Positions 8,821-16,518 of a stretch of 64,000 bases of DNA are shown here, one piece after another. Position numbers and translations under genes: made by a program. Below the pieces are notes generated by a model. That model saw nothing but the letters and a program-made list of their open reading frames with translations. It did not search any database and was not told where the DNA came from. This DNA is from Acidithiobacillus concretivorus (GTDB taxonomy: Bacteria > Pseudomonadota > Gammaproteobacteria > Acidithiobacillales > Acidithiobacillaceae): the NCBI RefSeq assembly GCF_018853445.1, contig NZ_JABELD010000037.1, positions 19,577-83,576 of the forward strand, in the 5' to 3' direction. Every line of letters begins with the position of its first letter. Position 1 is the first letter of the stretch.

Positions 8821-9396
8821 AATAAATATCCGCAAAATCCGTGGGGTACGTAACGCGTGTAGCAGAGCCATGGCAATATGACCCCACCAGTAAGCCCATA
8901 CCAGATTGGCGATCAGAGAATGAATAGCATGAGGAATAGCATAGGCATCGCCGGGCTTAACGCCGCCAGCAGCATAAATCATCACAAACATCACAACCCC
9001 CGAAGCCCCCATGGCGGAAATAGCCAGAAGACCCAAACCATGGACCAGGCCCGGTAATCCGCCACGCATACCCGCCGGAGGGAAAATACCGCGTGTCGCA
9101 CCTTGAATATCTTTGCCAATGCGCTGCAAATAAACCCCATGATAGGGAAACAGATGGGTACGTAATTGAGCGTTCATGGCAACAACCAGCCAGAACAAGA
9201 TGATCACAATAGTACTGGCTATACCTACCCACATATGCGATACAAACAGAAAGTGCCGAAACGCTGAAATACCTATATGTTTCCAGATGGCTTTCATGTC
9301 CAGCTCGCTCATCAACTGAAAGGTGATGAACAGCGCTAAAAATATATGGAGCCACTTGACACTGCGTGGCCAAGGTAAGCTATCTGATCCGTGCAT
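8815..9396 (-). CDS. Cytochrome b561-type membrane protein
   Basis: About 193 residues with four or five hydrophobic helices and a His pattern usual for di-haem cytochrome b561/Ni,Fe-hydrogenase-b proteins: WLHIFLAL, RHFLFVSHMWVG, GLVHGLGLL, and PHAIHSLIANLVWAYWWGHIAMALLH. A quinol or other electron carrier at the inner membrane is the probable partner. The longer frame starts at 9507; the ATG at 9396 has AAGGG 8 bases upstream and is preferred, because the extra residues are basic and not membrane-like. It precedes pepSY on the same strand, with the response-regulator box inside its end. Confidence 0.72.
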   Translation of the reverse strand: MHGSDSLPWPRSVKWLHIFLALFITFQLMSELDMKAIWKHIGISAFRHFLFVSHMWVGIASTIVIILFWLVVAMNAQLRTHLFPYHGVYLQRIGKDIQGATRGIFPPAGMRGGLPGLVHGLGLLAISAMGASGVVMFVMIYAAGGVKPGDAYAIPHAIHSLIANLVWAYWWGHIAMALLHALRTPRILRIFIP

Positions 9397-9435
9397 AAAT
9401 GAAACCCTTTTTATAAAATGTCCAGTTGCTTGCTT

Positions 9436-9466
9436 AAAAAAAGACGACTTGCTTATGGCAAGTCGT
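9436..9466 (-). terminator. Rho-independent terminator of the TonB-receptor transcript
   Basis: A perfect 9-bp stem (ACGACTTGC / GCAAGTCGT) with a TTATG loop; on the minus strand it is followed by CTTTTTTT. It ends the transcript coming from the receptor gene and separates it from the cytochrome gene. Confidence 0.85.
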
Positions 9467-9503
9467 GAATTATATCTATAAGCAGCAACCCGAAGTCTAT
9501 CCC

Positions 9504-9605
9504 TCAATCATGTACAGGCTGATACACATAAACCGCATGCGCCTCACCCACAAAAACAAAAACCTTGTGGTTACTGGGATCTACCGCATTGTCCGTAGCA
9601 AATCG
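9504..9605 (-). pseudogene. Possible C-terminal remnant of a beta-propeller (YncE-like) protein
   Basis: Between the receptor stop and its terminator, one minus-strand frame reads about 33 residues without a start (ATDNAVDPSNHKVFVFV ... HAVYVYQP), ending in TGA at 9504. VDP-x-x-H-K-V-F/Y-V is the repeat signature of YVTN/YncE-type propeller proteins, which are often neighbours of TonB receptors. No upstream part of such a protein is visible, so I read it as the tail left by a deletion. The match is short and could be chance. Confidence 0.3.
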
Positions 9606-9650
9606 CTACACGAGGATGGAGAAATTTCCATCCCCGCTGTACAAAGGTTT

Positions 9651-11993
9651 TTAGAAGTCAGCAGAAATACTTCCATAGACGGTAAATGGTGCTCCGGGGA
9701 GAGCCAGCACCTGTCCCTGCGAATTTCCACCCAGCAAACCACCAGAAGTGACATACTCAAACGGATTATAATGATTGTTGGTCACATTCAGCATATCCAG
9801 GTTGAGCTTCACGTCTTTCAGCAGAGGTACCGATCCACGCGTAGAAATGACACTTTCCAGCCCGAGGTTCAGTGTGTCATAGGCAGGAATTTTCTGGCTG
9901 CTGGGCATAACCGTATTGTTATTCCACATATTCTGGGCACCGGTATAGGTGTACCAGATACTGGGGGACATCAGGATGCCATCCAGGAAGTAGCGATATT
10001 TGGCACCGATATTGAACGTACTCTCCGGGACGTTGGATACCGGCAAGCCCTGATAGCTGACGCCTCCCGTCGTATAGTGTGCAAATGTGGCTTTCTCGAA
10101 ATTCAGGTTGGCAAAAACATGCACATTATAGAGGGGATCATCTTCCAGAGCGATATTTACACCCTGATAAATAGAATCGCCATCGGCGTCACCCAGATAA
10201 TTTCCATTACCATCATAGGCAGCAACAAACTGATTACTGAAATGCAAATGATAAAAACTGAACATGGCGAAGAAATGATGCAGATAATCCGCATCATTAA
10301 AATGCATTTTTATGCCCGCATTATAGTCCGCACTGTGTTCAAGGTTATACACCGGCCGGATACTCTGGTAGAGACCACCACCACCGCCAACCTGCGGTTC
10401 TTTATAAGCCTGGGCATAACTTGCAAATACCGCCAACCACTGCAGCGGCTTCCAGTTGAAGTCCACCGAGGGTTCCACCTTGGTAAAGCTGCGATTGGAA
10501 GCAGGCAGTTTACCCTGATTGGTGCCTGTCGCTCCGGGAATATCTGCCCCCTGCGTATATTGGGTCTGGTAATTAATAAAGCGCACCCCCGGAGTAATAT
10601 GCAGATTATGCATGGGACTGATGCGATCCTGCACAAATGCCGCCAGGTCCGTCTGGCTAAAAATATCATTCCGGTAGGAATGATTGGGGAGCGCAAGAGA
10701 ACCACCATCCGCCGGATTATAAAAGGCGTTTTTGGTATTATATTGGCTATTCAGAAAGAATCCACCGAAGCTGACATCATTATAGGGGAGCTTGGCGGAA
10801 ATCCATAGCTTGTCTCCATACACACTGTCATGAGGATTGTTGTATTCATAGAGATTGCTGGGATTACTCAAGCCGTAATTATTATAATGCTGATGCAAGC
10901 GATGGCCGTAGCGATACCAGATCATATTGTGCAAAGAAAAGGTTTTATCCAGCTTCTGATTCAGCTTGCTGTAAATCAACCAGGTCGTGTTGCTGTCATC
11001 CTTGTTCCAGATATCAAAAGGAATGGACGAATAAAATCCGGTCGTCTTCTGGCTATATAATGGCCCCGTTGCGGCACCGGTATAAGTAACGCCGGCAATA
11101 GGGTTGACCGGAACCGGAACCGGACGGTATCCAGACCCCTTGGCCAGATAGGCCCCCAATGAAAAATTTCCATCCGTATAGGTTTTTTTGGTTTTCAAAA
11201 ACCAGGCATAATTGTAACTGGGATTCGTGAATCCATCGGGGCTCTGCCGATAACTGTTACTGGATCCTGCGCCACCCGCCATAATGGTTGACCAGCCGTC
11301 TATACTGCCAGTGCGGACATTGAACACAATATTCTTGGAATTATAGCTTCCGTAGGTCATTTTGATACTGGCGCCCGGCTGTGCCGTTGGCTGCAAAGGG
11401 ACAAAGGCGATTTGGCCGCCAATGTTGTTATACCAGCGATTCACCGGATTACCCGGCCCGTAGGTGATACCAATTCCCTGTAAAATTCCCGTTTGTGGTA
11501 CTTGCGGGCTTTCCCAAAGACCGGTGGACGGATTGACCATGGGAACGCCATCAAAAGTCACCGAGAGATTACCGGCATCTATGACACTCCCGCCAAAACC
11601 ACCCCAGCCCTGACTGATTCCATTGACACTAATGGATGTTTTGGTGGAACCGGTATTCCCGTATCCCGTCACGTTCACGCCCGGTGCGTAGGCCAGTGCC
11701 TGGGCACTGCCGCCCACGGGTCCTGCGGCTGCAATTTGTTGCTTGTTCAGCACCTTTATGGACTGACCGGAGTTAAATCGGTGTTTTTGGGTTAATGAAT
11801 GAACCCCCCTGCTACCCAGAAATGATTCAGAGGCAGCGGCCGCATTGACCTCTCCCACATTCACCGCTGTGTTGTTCTGACTGCTCAAGGTGGCAGCGGT
11901 GATGGTATCCGCCATGGCATCAGTAACCGTCAACAACATACCACCAGTTACAAGGGCCAGCACCAAAGGACGTAACAATACGGATTTACTCAT
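9651..11993 (-). CDS. TonB-dependent outer-membrane receptor
   Basis: A 780-residue receptor with a signal peptide (cut near DAMA-DT), a plug domain (about 75-210; QALAYAPGVNVTGYG, GISQGWGGFG, FDGVPMVNP, GIGITYGPGNPVNR) and a C-terminal beta barrel rich in aromatic strands, ending in the family's terminal Phe (SISADF). The RBS is GGGAG 10 bases before ATG. The ligand is not evident: siderophore, haem or metal-organic complexes are possible. Its upstream region carries four TGAC direct repeats with an 11-bp period, so expression is probably under an OmpR-type regulator, perhaps the one at 14325. Confidence 0.92.
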   Translation of the reverse strand: MSKSVLLRPLVLALVTGGMLLTVTDAMADTITAATLSSQNNTAVNVGEVNAAAASESFLGSRGVHSLTQKHRFNSGQSIKVLNKQQIAAAGPVGGSAQALAYAPGVNVTGYGNTGSTKTSISVNGISQGWGGFGGSVIDAGNLSVTFDGVPMVNPSTGLWESPQVPQTGILQGIGITYGPGNPVNRWYNNIGGQIAFVPLQPTAQPGASIKMTYGSYNSKNIVFNVRTGSIDGWSTIMAGGAGSSNSYRQSPDGFTNPSYNYAWFLKTKKTYTDGNFSLGAYLAKGSGYRPVPVPVNPIAGVTYTGAATGPLYSQKTTGFYSSIPFDIWNKDDSNTTWLIYSKLNQKLDKTFSLHNMIWYRYGHRLHQHYNNYGLSNPSNLYEYNNPHDSVYGDKLWISAKLPYNDVSFGGFFLNSQYNTKNAFYNPADGGSLALPNHSYRNDIFSQTDLAAFVQDRISPMHNLHITPGVRFINYQTQYTQGADIPGATGTNQGKLPASNRSFTKVEPSVDFNWKPLQWLAVFASYAQAYKEPQVGGGGGLYQSIRPVYNLEHSADYNAGIKMHFNDADYLHHFFAMFSFYHLHFSNQFVAAYDGNGNYLGDADGDSIYQGVNIALEDDPLYNVHVFANLNFEKATFAHYTTGGVSYQGLPVSNVPESTFNIGAKYRYFLDGILMSPSIWYTYTGAQNMWNNNTVMPSSQKIPAYDTLNLGLESVISTRGSVPLLKDVKLNLDMLNVTNNHYNPFEYVTSGGLLGGNSQGQVLALPGAPFTVYGSISADF

Positions 11994-12077
11994 TATTTTG
12001 TTTCTCCCTGTTTTATGTAAGCGTTAAGGACTGAGCCAGCCCTTGGTTTTGCAGCCGCACAATGTATCAGGGAAAAA

Positions 12078-12114
12078 TGACAAGCAGATGACAATATGAT
12101 GACGATATTATGAC
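12078..12114. promoter_or_regulatory. Four TGAC direct repeats with exact 11-bp period
   Basis: TGAC begins at 12078, 12089, 12100 and 12111, each 11 bases apart, 85-120 bases before the receptor start. On the minus strand, the reading direction of the receptor, each unit reads GTCA. An OmpR-family dimer array is the simplest explanation. The repeats face the divergent regulator gene at 12302 on the other side. Confidence 0.6.
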
Positions 12115-12210
12115 TATTTTCACCATGAAGCAGAGCATATTGAAACAACAGCGCGCAACATGACATGCCACTCCTGACTTCTTCCAGAAACGACCCAAGA
12201 ACAGCAGATT

Positions 12211-12226
12211 GTCATAATAATGTCAT
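12211..12226 (+). promoter_or_regulatory. GTCAT direct repeat (11-bp period) before the winged-helix regulator
   Basis: GTCAT at 12211 and 12222, in TGTCATAATAATGTCATA context, about 75-90 bases before the ATG at 12302. It uses the same half-site as the arrays at 12078-12114 and 16427-16466. Confidence 0.5.
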
Positions 12227-12301
12227 ATAAAGCAGCTACCATATAAGGATTAACGGGTTCTTACCCACAAACCAGTTTATCCAAAATGCAGGACCATACA
12301 C

Positions 12302-13126
12302 ATGTTTTCACCCTCTATACTCCCCTTCATCTCCGCTCATCTGCACTGGATCATGATGGATGGCCTCGCCTGGTTACATTTGCCCACAGCAAAAGGCGTG
12401 TTCAAAAGTGATCCGGATATCGTGGTGTTGTCACTGGAACGAGATGCCCATGAAACCAACCTGTTGCAAACTATAAACTTTAATACCGCTTATATAGTAC
12501 AGACTGCGAAATCTGCTCTGGACTTCGAGAAAATAGTAAACCACTCAAATAAGCTGGTCGTCATCACCAATGGCTGGAATGATGAAATCAGGGAAATGCT
12601 CTTGGTTTTACAAAAAAATTATGGGTCAAATCTATCATTTTTGGTAATGGTTGAGGCTCAAAATGCCTTATTGGGCCATCTTGCCGAGGATGCCATAAAA
12701 TCTGGAGCCCAAACCTTCATTCCCTGGAGCCTGGGTACTGCGCCTCTATTAGCCTATCTGCACAGGTTACTTGAAAAGGTTCCCTCGACAGACTTCAGCG
12801 AAGCAGATCGGACCGCATCTATTCACATTTCGATTAATCATAAGGCTCGGATAGTCAACGTCGATGATCAAAAAATCTATCTCCCCAGCAATCTGTACAC
12901 CCTTTTCTGCTGCATGGTTCAGAATCCTGGCGAGGCATTGTCTTACCAGCAACTTACGCAAGCGCTGAAAAATGGCAGAAAAGTGTTTATTGCCCCCAAC
13001 ACGCTGGTCGTAAAGGTATATCGGCTAAGACGCCTGTTTGAACATACCGGTTTACATCACTGGATGGAAACGGTTCCAGGGTTCGGATATCGCTATAGTG
13101 GCCCCCAAATACACATACTGGATTAG
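12302..13126 (+). CDS. Atypical OmpR-type winged-helix regulator with degenerate receiver-like domain
   Basis: A 274-residue protein. The C-terminal part (about 175-270) is a Trans_reg_C winged helix (LPSNLYTLFCCMVQNPGEAL, VVKVYRLRRLFE, ETVPGFGYRY). The N-terminal 170 residues alternate strands and helices as in a receiver domain, but the strand that should carry the phospho-acceptor Asp reads LVVITNGWND and the acidic pair is missing, so phosphorylation by a kinase is unlikely. RBS AGGA lies 9 bases before ATG. It is divergent to the receptor gene across an intergenic region with direct repeats, which suggests a partner in receptor control. Confidence 0.75.
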   Translation: MFSPSILPFISAHLHWIMMDGLAWLHLPTAKGVFKSDPDIVVLSLERDAHETNLLQTINFNTAYIVQTAKSALDFEKIVNHSNKLVVITNGWNDEIREMLLVLQKNYGSNLSFLVMVEAQNALLGHLAEDAIKSGAQTFIPWSLGTAPLLAYLHRLLEKVPSTDFSEADRTASIHISINHKARIVNVDDQKIYLPSNLYTLFCCMVQNPGEALSYQQLTQALKNGRKVFIAPNTLVVKVYRLRRLFEHTGLHHWMETVPGFGYRYSGPQIHILD

Positions 13127-13191
13127 CGGCATCGGCAGAGCCTTGACCCTCAAGCCAACTCAAATGTTTACCGTGAGCTGATCAGGCGGCT

Positions 13192-14190
13192 TCAGGCATC
13201 GCCGTCTCCCCTGCGCTGGGCACGGGGAGTGAAGTACACCCAGGCTGCCAGAAACAGAAAGGCAATGATATAAATATTGGTGGTGCCCAGTACATCGCCT
13301 TTATTGGCCGTACTGCCGGGCAGATAAGGCGCACCCCAACCCTCGGCCGTCGTCCATACCCCGAAACTGTAGGCAATACCCACAGGAATAATCCAGCGCA
13401 TACCGCGTCCGATGAGCAGGAAAAAAGCGATGATACTTTCCATGATGGCGGCGACATAACCGAAGAGCACTGGCCCTACCAGGTTGATCACGGCTATCAC
13501 CAACGATATGTAGGCGGCAATCCAGGCGGGCTCTCCCGGAAGCGCCTGCTGCAAATAAGTCACGGCATTGTGCAGAAAATACGGTTGCCACTTCCAGAAT
13601 GCATCAAAAGCCCAAAGCAGCCCGAAAAGAATACGGGCAGTGTGCATGGCCGGCGCATATAAAGGCTTATGCGGCACATTGCTCAAACTCAGACCTTCCC
13701 AGCTTCGGGACCAGATCACATAAACAAAACACAGCGCATAAATGATCGCCGTGCCCGGATCTGTAGCCCCTTGGGTATAGGGTCCGCCAAAACCACCCAC
13801 CGTACTCCACAGCCAGAGGTTATACAGCACCCCCACCCCGGCCAGAAAGGGCAAGCCCAGCCCGGTGATCAGGGAAACCGCCAGAATGGCATCCAGCCCT
13901 ACGGTTCCATAAGCCACAGCCTGTGGCCCTATGTGCTGCACAAGATTCGCCATCCAATGTCCATATTGGATAATCCAGTCAGGTTGTCCACTCACCCAGT
14001 CCGCGTTGAAACTCCCCAGAAAGTGGGCTGTATAAGCTGGATTAAATTGTAACCAGGTGTTGATCAGCCAGATCAGGCCAAAAACGATACGAACAACGCC
14101 AAAAGCCAATCGGCGTTTATGTTCCATGGTCATTGAGGTTTTCATAGCATCTCGGAATAGGCGCATCAAAAGGGGATTCATTGTATGCAT
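13192..14190 (-). CDS. DoxX/DoxD-like membrane protein, internally duplicated
   Basis: A 332-residue multi-pass membrane protein made of two similar halves (about 25-165 and 180-325). Matching segments: RIVFGLIWLINTWLQFNP against RILFGLLWAFDAFWKWQP, and WSTVGGFGGPYTQGATD against WTTAEGWGAPYLPGSTA. Single DoxD subunits belong to thiosulfate:quinone oxidoreductase, which Acidithiobacillus uses, but no DoxA part is present, so the reaction is open. The start at 14190 has a weak RBS; ATG at 14145 is an alternative. It faces the regulator gene (convergent). Confidence 0.65.
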   Translation of the reverse strand: MHTMNPLLMRLFRDAMKTSMTMEHKRRLAFGVVRIVFGLIWLINTWLQFNPAYTAHFLGSFNADWVSGQPDWIIQYGHWMANLVQHIGPQAVAYGTVGLDAILAVSLITGLGLPFLAGVGVLYNLWLWSTVGGFGGPYTQGATDPGTAIIYALCFVYVIWSRSWEGLSLSNVPHKPLYAPAMHTARILFGLLWAFDAFWKWQPYFLHNAVTYLQQALPGEPAWIAAYISLVIAVINLVGPVLFGYVAAIMESIIAFFLLIGRGMRWIIPVGIAYSFGVWTTAEGWGAPYLPGSTANKGDVLGTTNIYIIAFLFLAAWVYFTPRAQRRGDGDA

Positions 14191-14272
14191 ATTCTCAAAA
14201 AGGTCAAAATAAGGCTTATTCTGATCACGCCTAAATCTTCCTCATATCAGCCAGCAAGTTGTTATGATGACT

Positions 14273-14303
14273 AAACCAGAGTATTTTCCCCATATTCTGG
14301 TTT
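14273..14303. promoter_or_regulatory. 12-bp inverted repeat before the second response-regulator gene
   Basis: AAACCAGAGTAT (14273-14284) and ATATTCTGGTTT (14292-14303) pair in 11 of 12 positions across a 7-base spacer. It ends 21 bases before the ATG at 14325. It may be an operator or a 5'-UTR hairpin; no U-run follows, so it is not a terminator. Confidence 0.45.
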
Positions 14304-14324
14304 ACTGAATTTCGACCTCCTCCC

Positions 14325-14999
14325 ATGAAAATTCTGGTTATTGAAGACGAAGCTAAAACCGCTGCCTTTCTCAAAAAAGGATTCAACGAGCTAGGCTATG
14401 TGGTGGATGTTGCCGACAATGGTGTGGACGGTCAGCACCTCGCCGAAATCGGCGAATATGCAGTGATTGTGCTCGATCTGATGTTGCCGCAGAGGGATGG
14501 CTGGTGGGTTCTTCAGGAAATCCGTAAACGGCATCCCGATCAGCCGGTCATTCTGCTGACCGCCCTGGATGCCGTAGCCCAGCGCGTGGAAGGTTTGCGC
14601 CAGGGCGCGGACGACTATCTGGTGAAACCCTTTGCTTTTTCAGAATTACTAGCCAGAATTCACAGTATTTTGAGGCGGAGTCATGTGCGTACGGACGAGA
14701 TTATTTATTACGCCGATCTGGAAATGGACCTGCTCCGCCACAAAATCTGGCGGGCCGCCACACCCATTAACCTGGCCCCTCAGGAATTCCGCCTGCTGGC
14801 CTACCTCATGCGCTTTCCCGGCGAAGTGCTAACCCGCACCCGCATTGCCGAACAGGTCTGGGACATGCATTTTGAAAGTGATAGCAATGTTGTGGACGTC
14901 GCCATCCGCCGCCTGCGCCGAAAAGTCGATGATGCCTTTGCGGACAAATTGATCCATACCTTGCGGGGAGTTGGCTATGTTCTTGAGCTACGCCAATAA
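14325..14999 (+). CDS. OmpR-family response regulator (CusR/CopR type)
   Basis: A 224-residue regulator with receiver domain (EDE at 7-9, phospho-acceptor Asp in VIVLDLMLPQRDGW near residue 51, Lys in LVKPFAFSE) and a winged helix (about 130-222; VWDMHFESDSNVVDVAIRRLRRKVD). The WDM-x-FE-S/D-xNVVDV signature is characteristic of heavy-metal regulators such as CusR, CopR and CzcR. It overlaps the kinase gene downstream. The RBS is weak, within CCTCC-rich sequence. Confidence 0.92.
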   Translation: MKILVIEDEAKTAAFLKKGFNELGYVVDVADNGVDGQHLAEIGEYAVIVLDLMLPQRDGWWVLQEIRKRHPDQPVILLTALDAVAQRVEGLRQGADDYLVKPFAFSELLARIHSILRRSHVRTDEIIYYADLEMDLLRHKIWRAATPINLAPQEFRLLAYLMRFPGEVLTRTRIAEQVWDMHFESDSNVVDVAIRRLRRKVDDAFADKLIHTLRGVGYVLELRQ

Positions 15000-16419
15000 A
15001 ACCTTACTCAGTCTGGGGCGCTCCATGGCGCTCCGACTCACGCTGTGGTACGCCCTGTTAAGCACCCTCCTGATTGCGGTGGCAGGTGCCGCCCTGTACT
15101 GGATTCTGGCGGAACAATTACGTGCGGCCGACAGCCAGATCCTCACCAGTAAAATCCATGCAGTACACACGGCCATCCGCAACAGCACGGACAACTTTTC
15201 CGAACTCCGTCACGAGACGCAGCTGGAGGCCAGCACTATCCGTGGGGTGTACATCTGGGTGACGCGATCTCAGGAAGGGATCATTGCCCGGGGTCGCACT
15301 TATAACCCCCTCCTCGACAGCAACAAGCCCTTTGATCGCCAACCACAGGCTTTTCAACCCGAACAATGGCACTGGAAAGTTAAAAAACACGAACATTTTC
15401 AGGTGATGGCACAGCGCTTTGCAGGCAAGCCAGCCAGTATCATTTACGTGGCTATCCGCATCAGTGAAAGGGAGCACTTTCTGGCTTTTTATCGTTACGC
15501 ACTAGCTTTGTCGATTGTTTTTGCACTGCTTATTGCCATAGTGGCGGGATATTTGATTGCCCGACGGGGATTGCGCCCTGTCCACCAATTAGCAAGCATG
15601 GTGGACGAACTCAGTGCCAGCCAGTTACATCGCCGCATTGCCGGAAAAAACTGGCCCAGCGAACTCGCCACACTCGCTGAAAATTTTGACCAGCTACTGG
15701 AAAGGCTGGAAGACTCCTTTGCCAGGATTTCCCGCTTCTCGGCAGACATTGCCCATGAGTTGCGCACGCCCATCCATATTTTACGCGGTGAGGGCGAACT
15801 GGCGCTTTCCAAGACCCGTAGTGTTCTCGAATATCAAGCCTGTATCGCCTCCGCCATGGATGAATATGAACGCTTGTCGCGCATGGTCGATGCCCTTTTG
15901 TTTCTGGCCCGAGCAGAACAGGAGCATAACGTGCTGGATAAGCAACAGCTGGACATTCATCAGGAAATGGCTTCTCTTTGCAGTTTTTATCAGGCTATGG
16001 CAGATGAACAGGATGTTACCCTGCACAATGATACTCAGGGATCCATCACAGCAAACTCTGATCTCCTGCGTCGCGCCGTCAGTAATCTGCTGAGTAATGC
16101 CCTGCGTCATACGCCAGCGGGTGGCAGCATCCGGATTCACAATGAATGGTCCCGCGAGCAGATCCAATTGATCATCAGCGACACCGGTTCAGGCATTGCC
16201 GATGCAGATATTGACCGGGTGTTTGACCGCTTTTACAGCGCAGATGCAGCACGCATGCGCCGTGGACAAGGAACAGGGCTGGGACTGGCCATCGTCCAAT
16301 CCATTATGCATCTGCATGGGGGTAAGATCCGCTTAAAAAGCGTTCCCGGTAAAGGTACGACGGCCATTTTGTTTTTTCCGATAATTTCCATGGATAATAA
16401 TGGTGGCAACATAAGATGA
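14977..16419 (+). CDS. Heavy-metal-type sensor histidine kinase (CusS-like)
   Basis: About 480 residues: TM1 (about 23-45), periplasmic sensor (about 46-170), TM2 (about 172-195), HAMP, HisKA (His in DIAHELRTPIHIL) and HATPase (N box LLSNALRHTP, G1 DTGSGIAD, G2 GQGTGLGLAIV). The layout and the HAMP-HisKA spacing are those of CusS/CopS. The start overlaps the regulator gene by 23 bases; the ATG at 14977 is chosen over the TTG at 14971, and ATG at 15025 is a possible shorter start. The next genes are the second efflux operon. Confidence 0.9.
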   Translation: MFLSYANKTLLSLGRSMALRLTLWYALLSTLLIAVAGAALYWILAEQLRAADSQILTSKIHAVHTAIRNSTDNFSELRHETQLEASTIRGVYIWVTRSQEGIIARGRTYNPLLDSNKPFDRQPQAFQPEQWHWKVKKHEHFQVMAQRFAGKPASIIYVAIRISEREHFLAFYRYALALSIVFALLIAIVAGYLIARRGLRPVHQLASMVDELSASQLHRRIAGKNWPSELATLAENFDQLLERLEDSFARISRFSADIAHELRTPIHILRGEGELALSKTRSVLEYQACIASAMDEYERLSRMVDALLFLARAEQEHNVLDKQQLDIHQEMASLCSFYQAMADEQDVTLHNDTQGSITANSDLLRRAVSNLLSNALRHTPAGGSIRIHNEWSREQIQLIISDTGSGIADADIDRVFDRFYSADAARMRRGQGTGLGLAIVQSIMHLHGGKIRLKSVPGKGTTAILFFPIISMDNNGGNIR

Positions 16420-16426
16420 CGATTTG

Positions 16427-16466
16427 GTCATCTTGCGGTCATCTTCTGGACATACAGCAATGTCAT
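16427..16466 (+). promoter_or_regulatory. GTCAT direct-repeat array before the second efflux operon
   Basis: GTCAT at 16427 and 16438, GACAT at 16449 (all 11 bases apart), then GTCAT at 16462. The array lies 53-92 bases before the tolC start at 16519, immediately behind the kinase stop. The half-site is the one seen at 12078-12114 and 12211-12226. Confidence 0.6.
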
Positions 16467-16518
16467 AATAAAAAAACCACTCTACTCATAACCACATTTT
16501 GCAGATAGTCGAGAAAAA

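Noticed and set aside
9614..9633. Hairpin GGATGGA/TCCATCC after the receptor stop as terminator
   Set aside because: It has no U-run; the perfect hairpin at 9436-9466 with seven Us is the better terminator.
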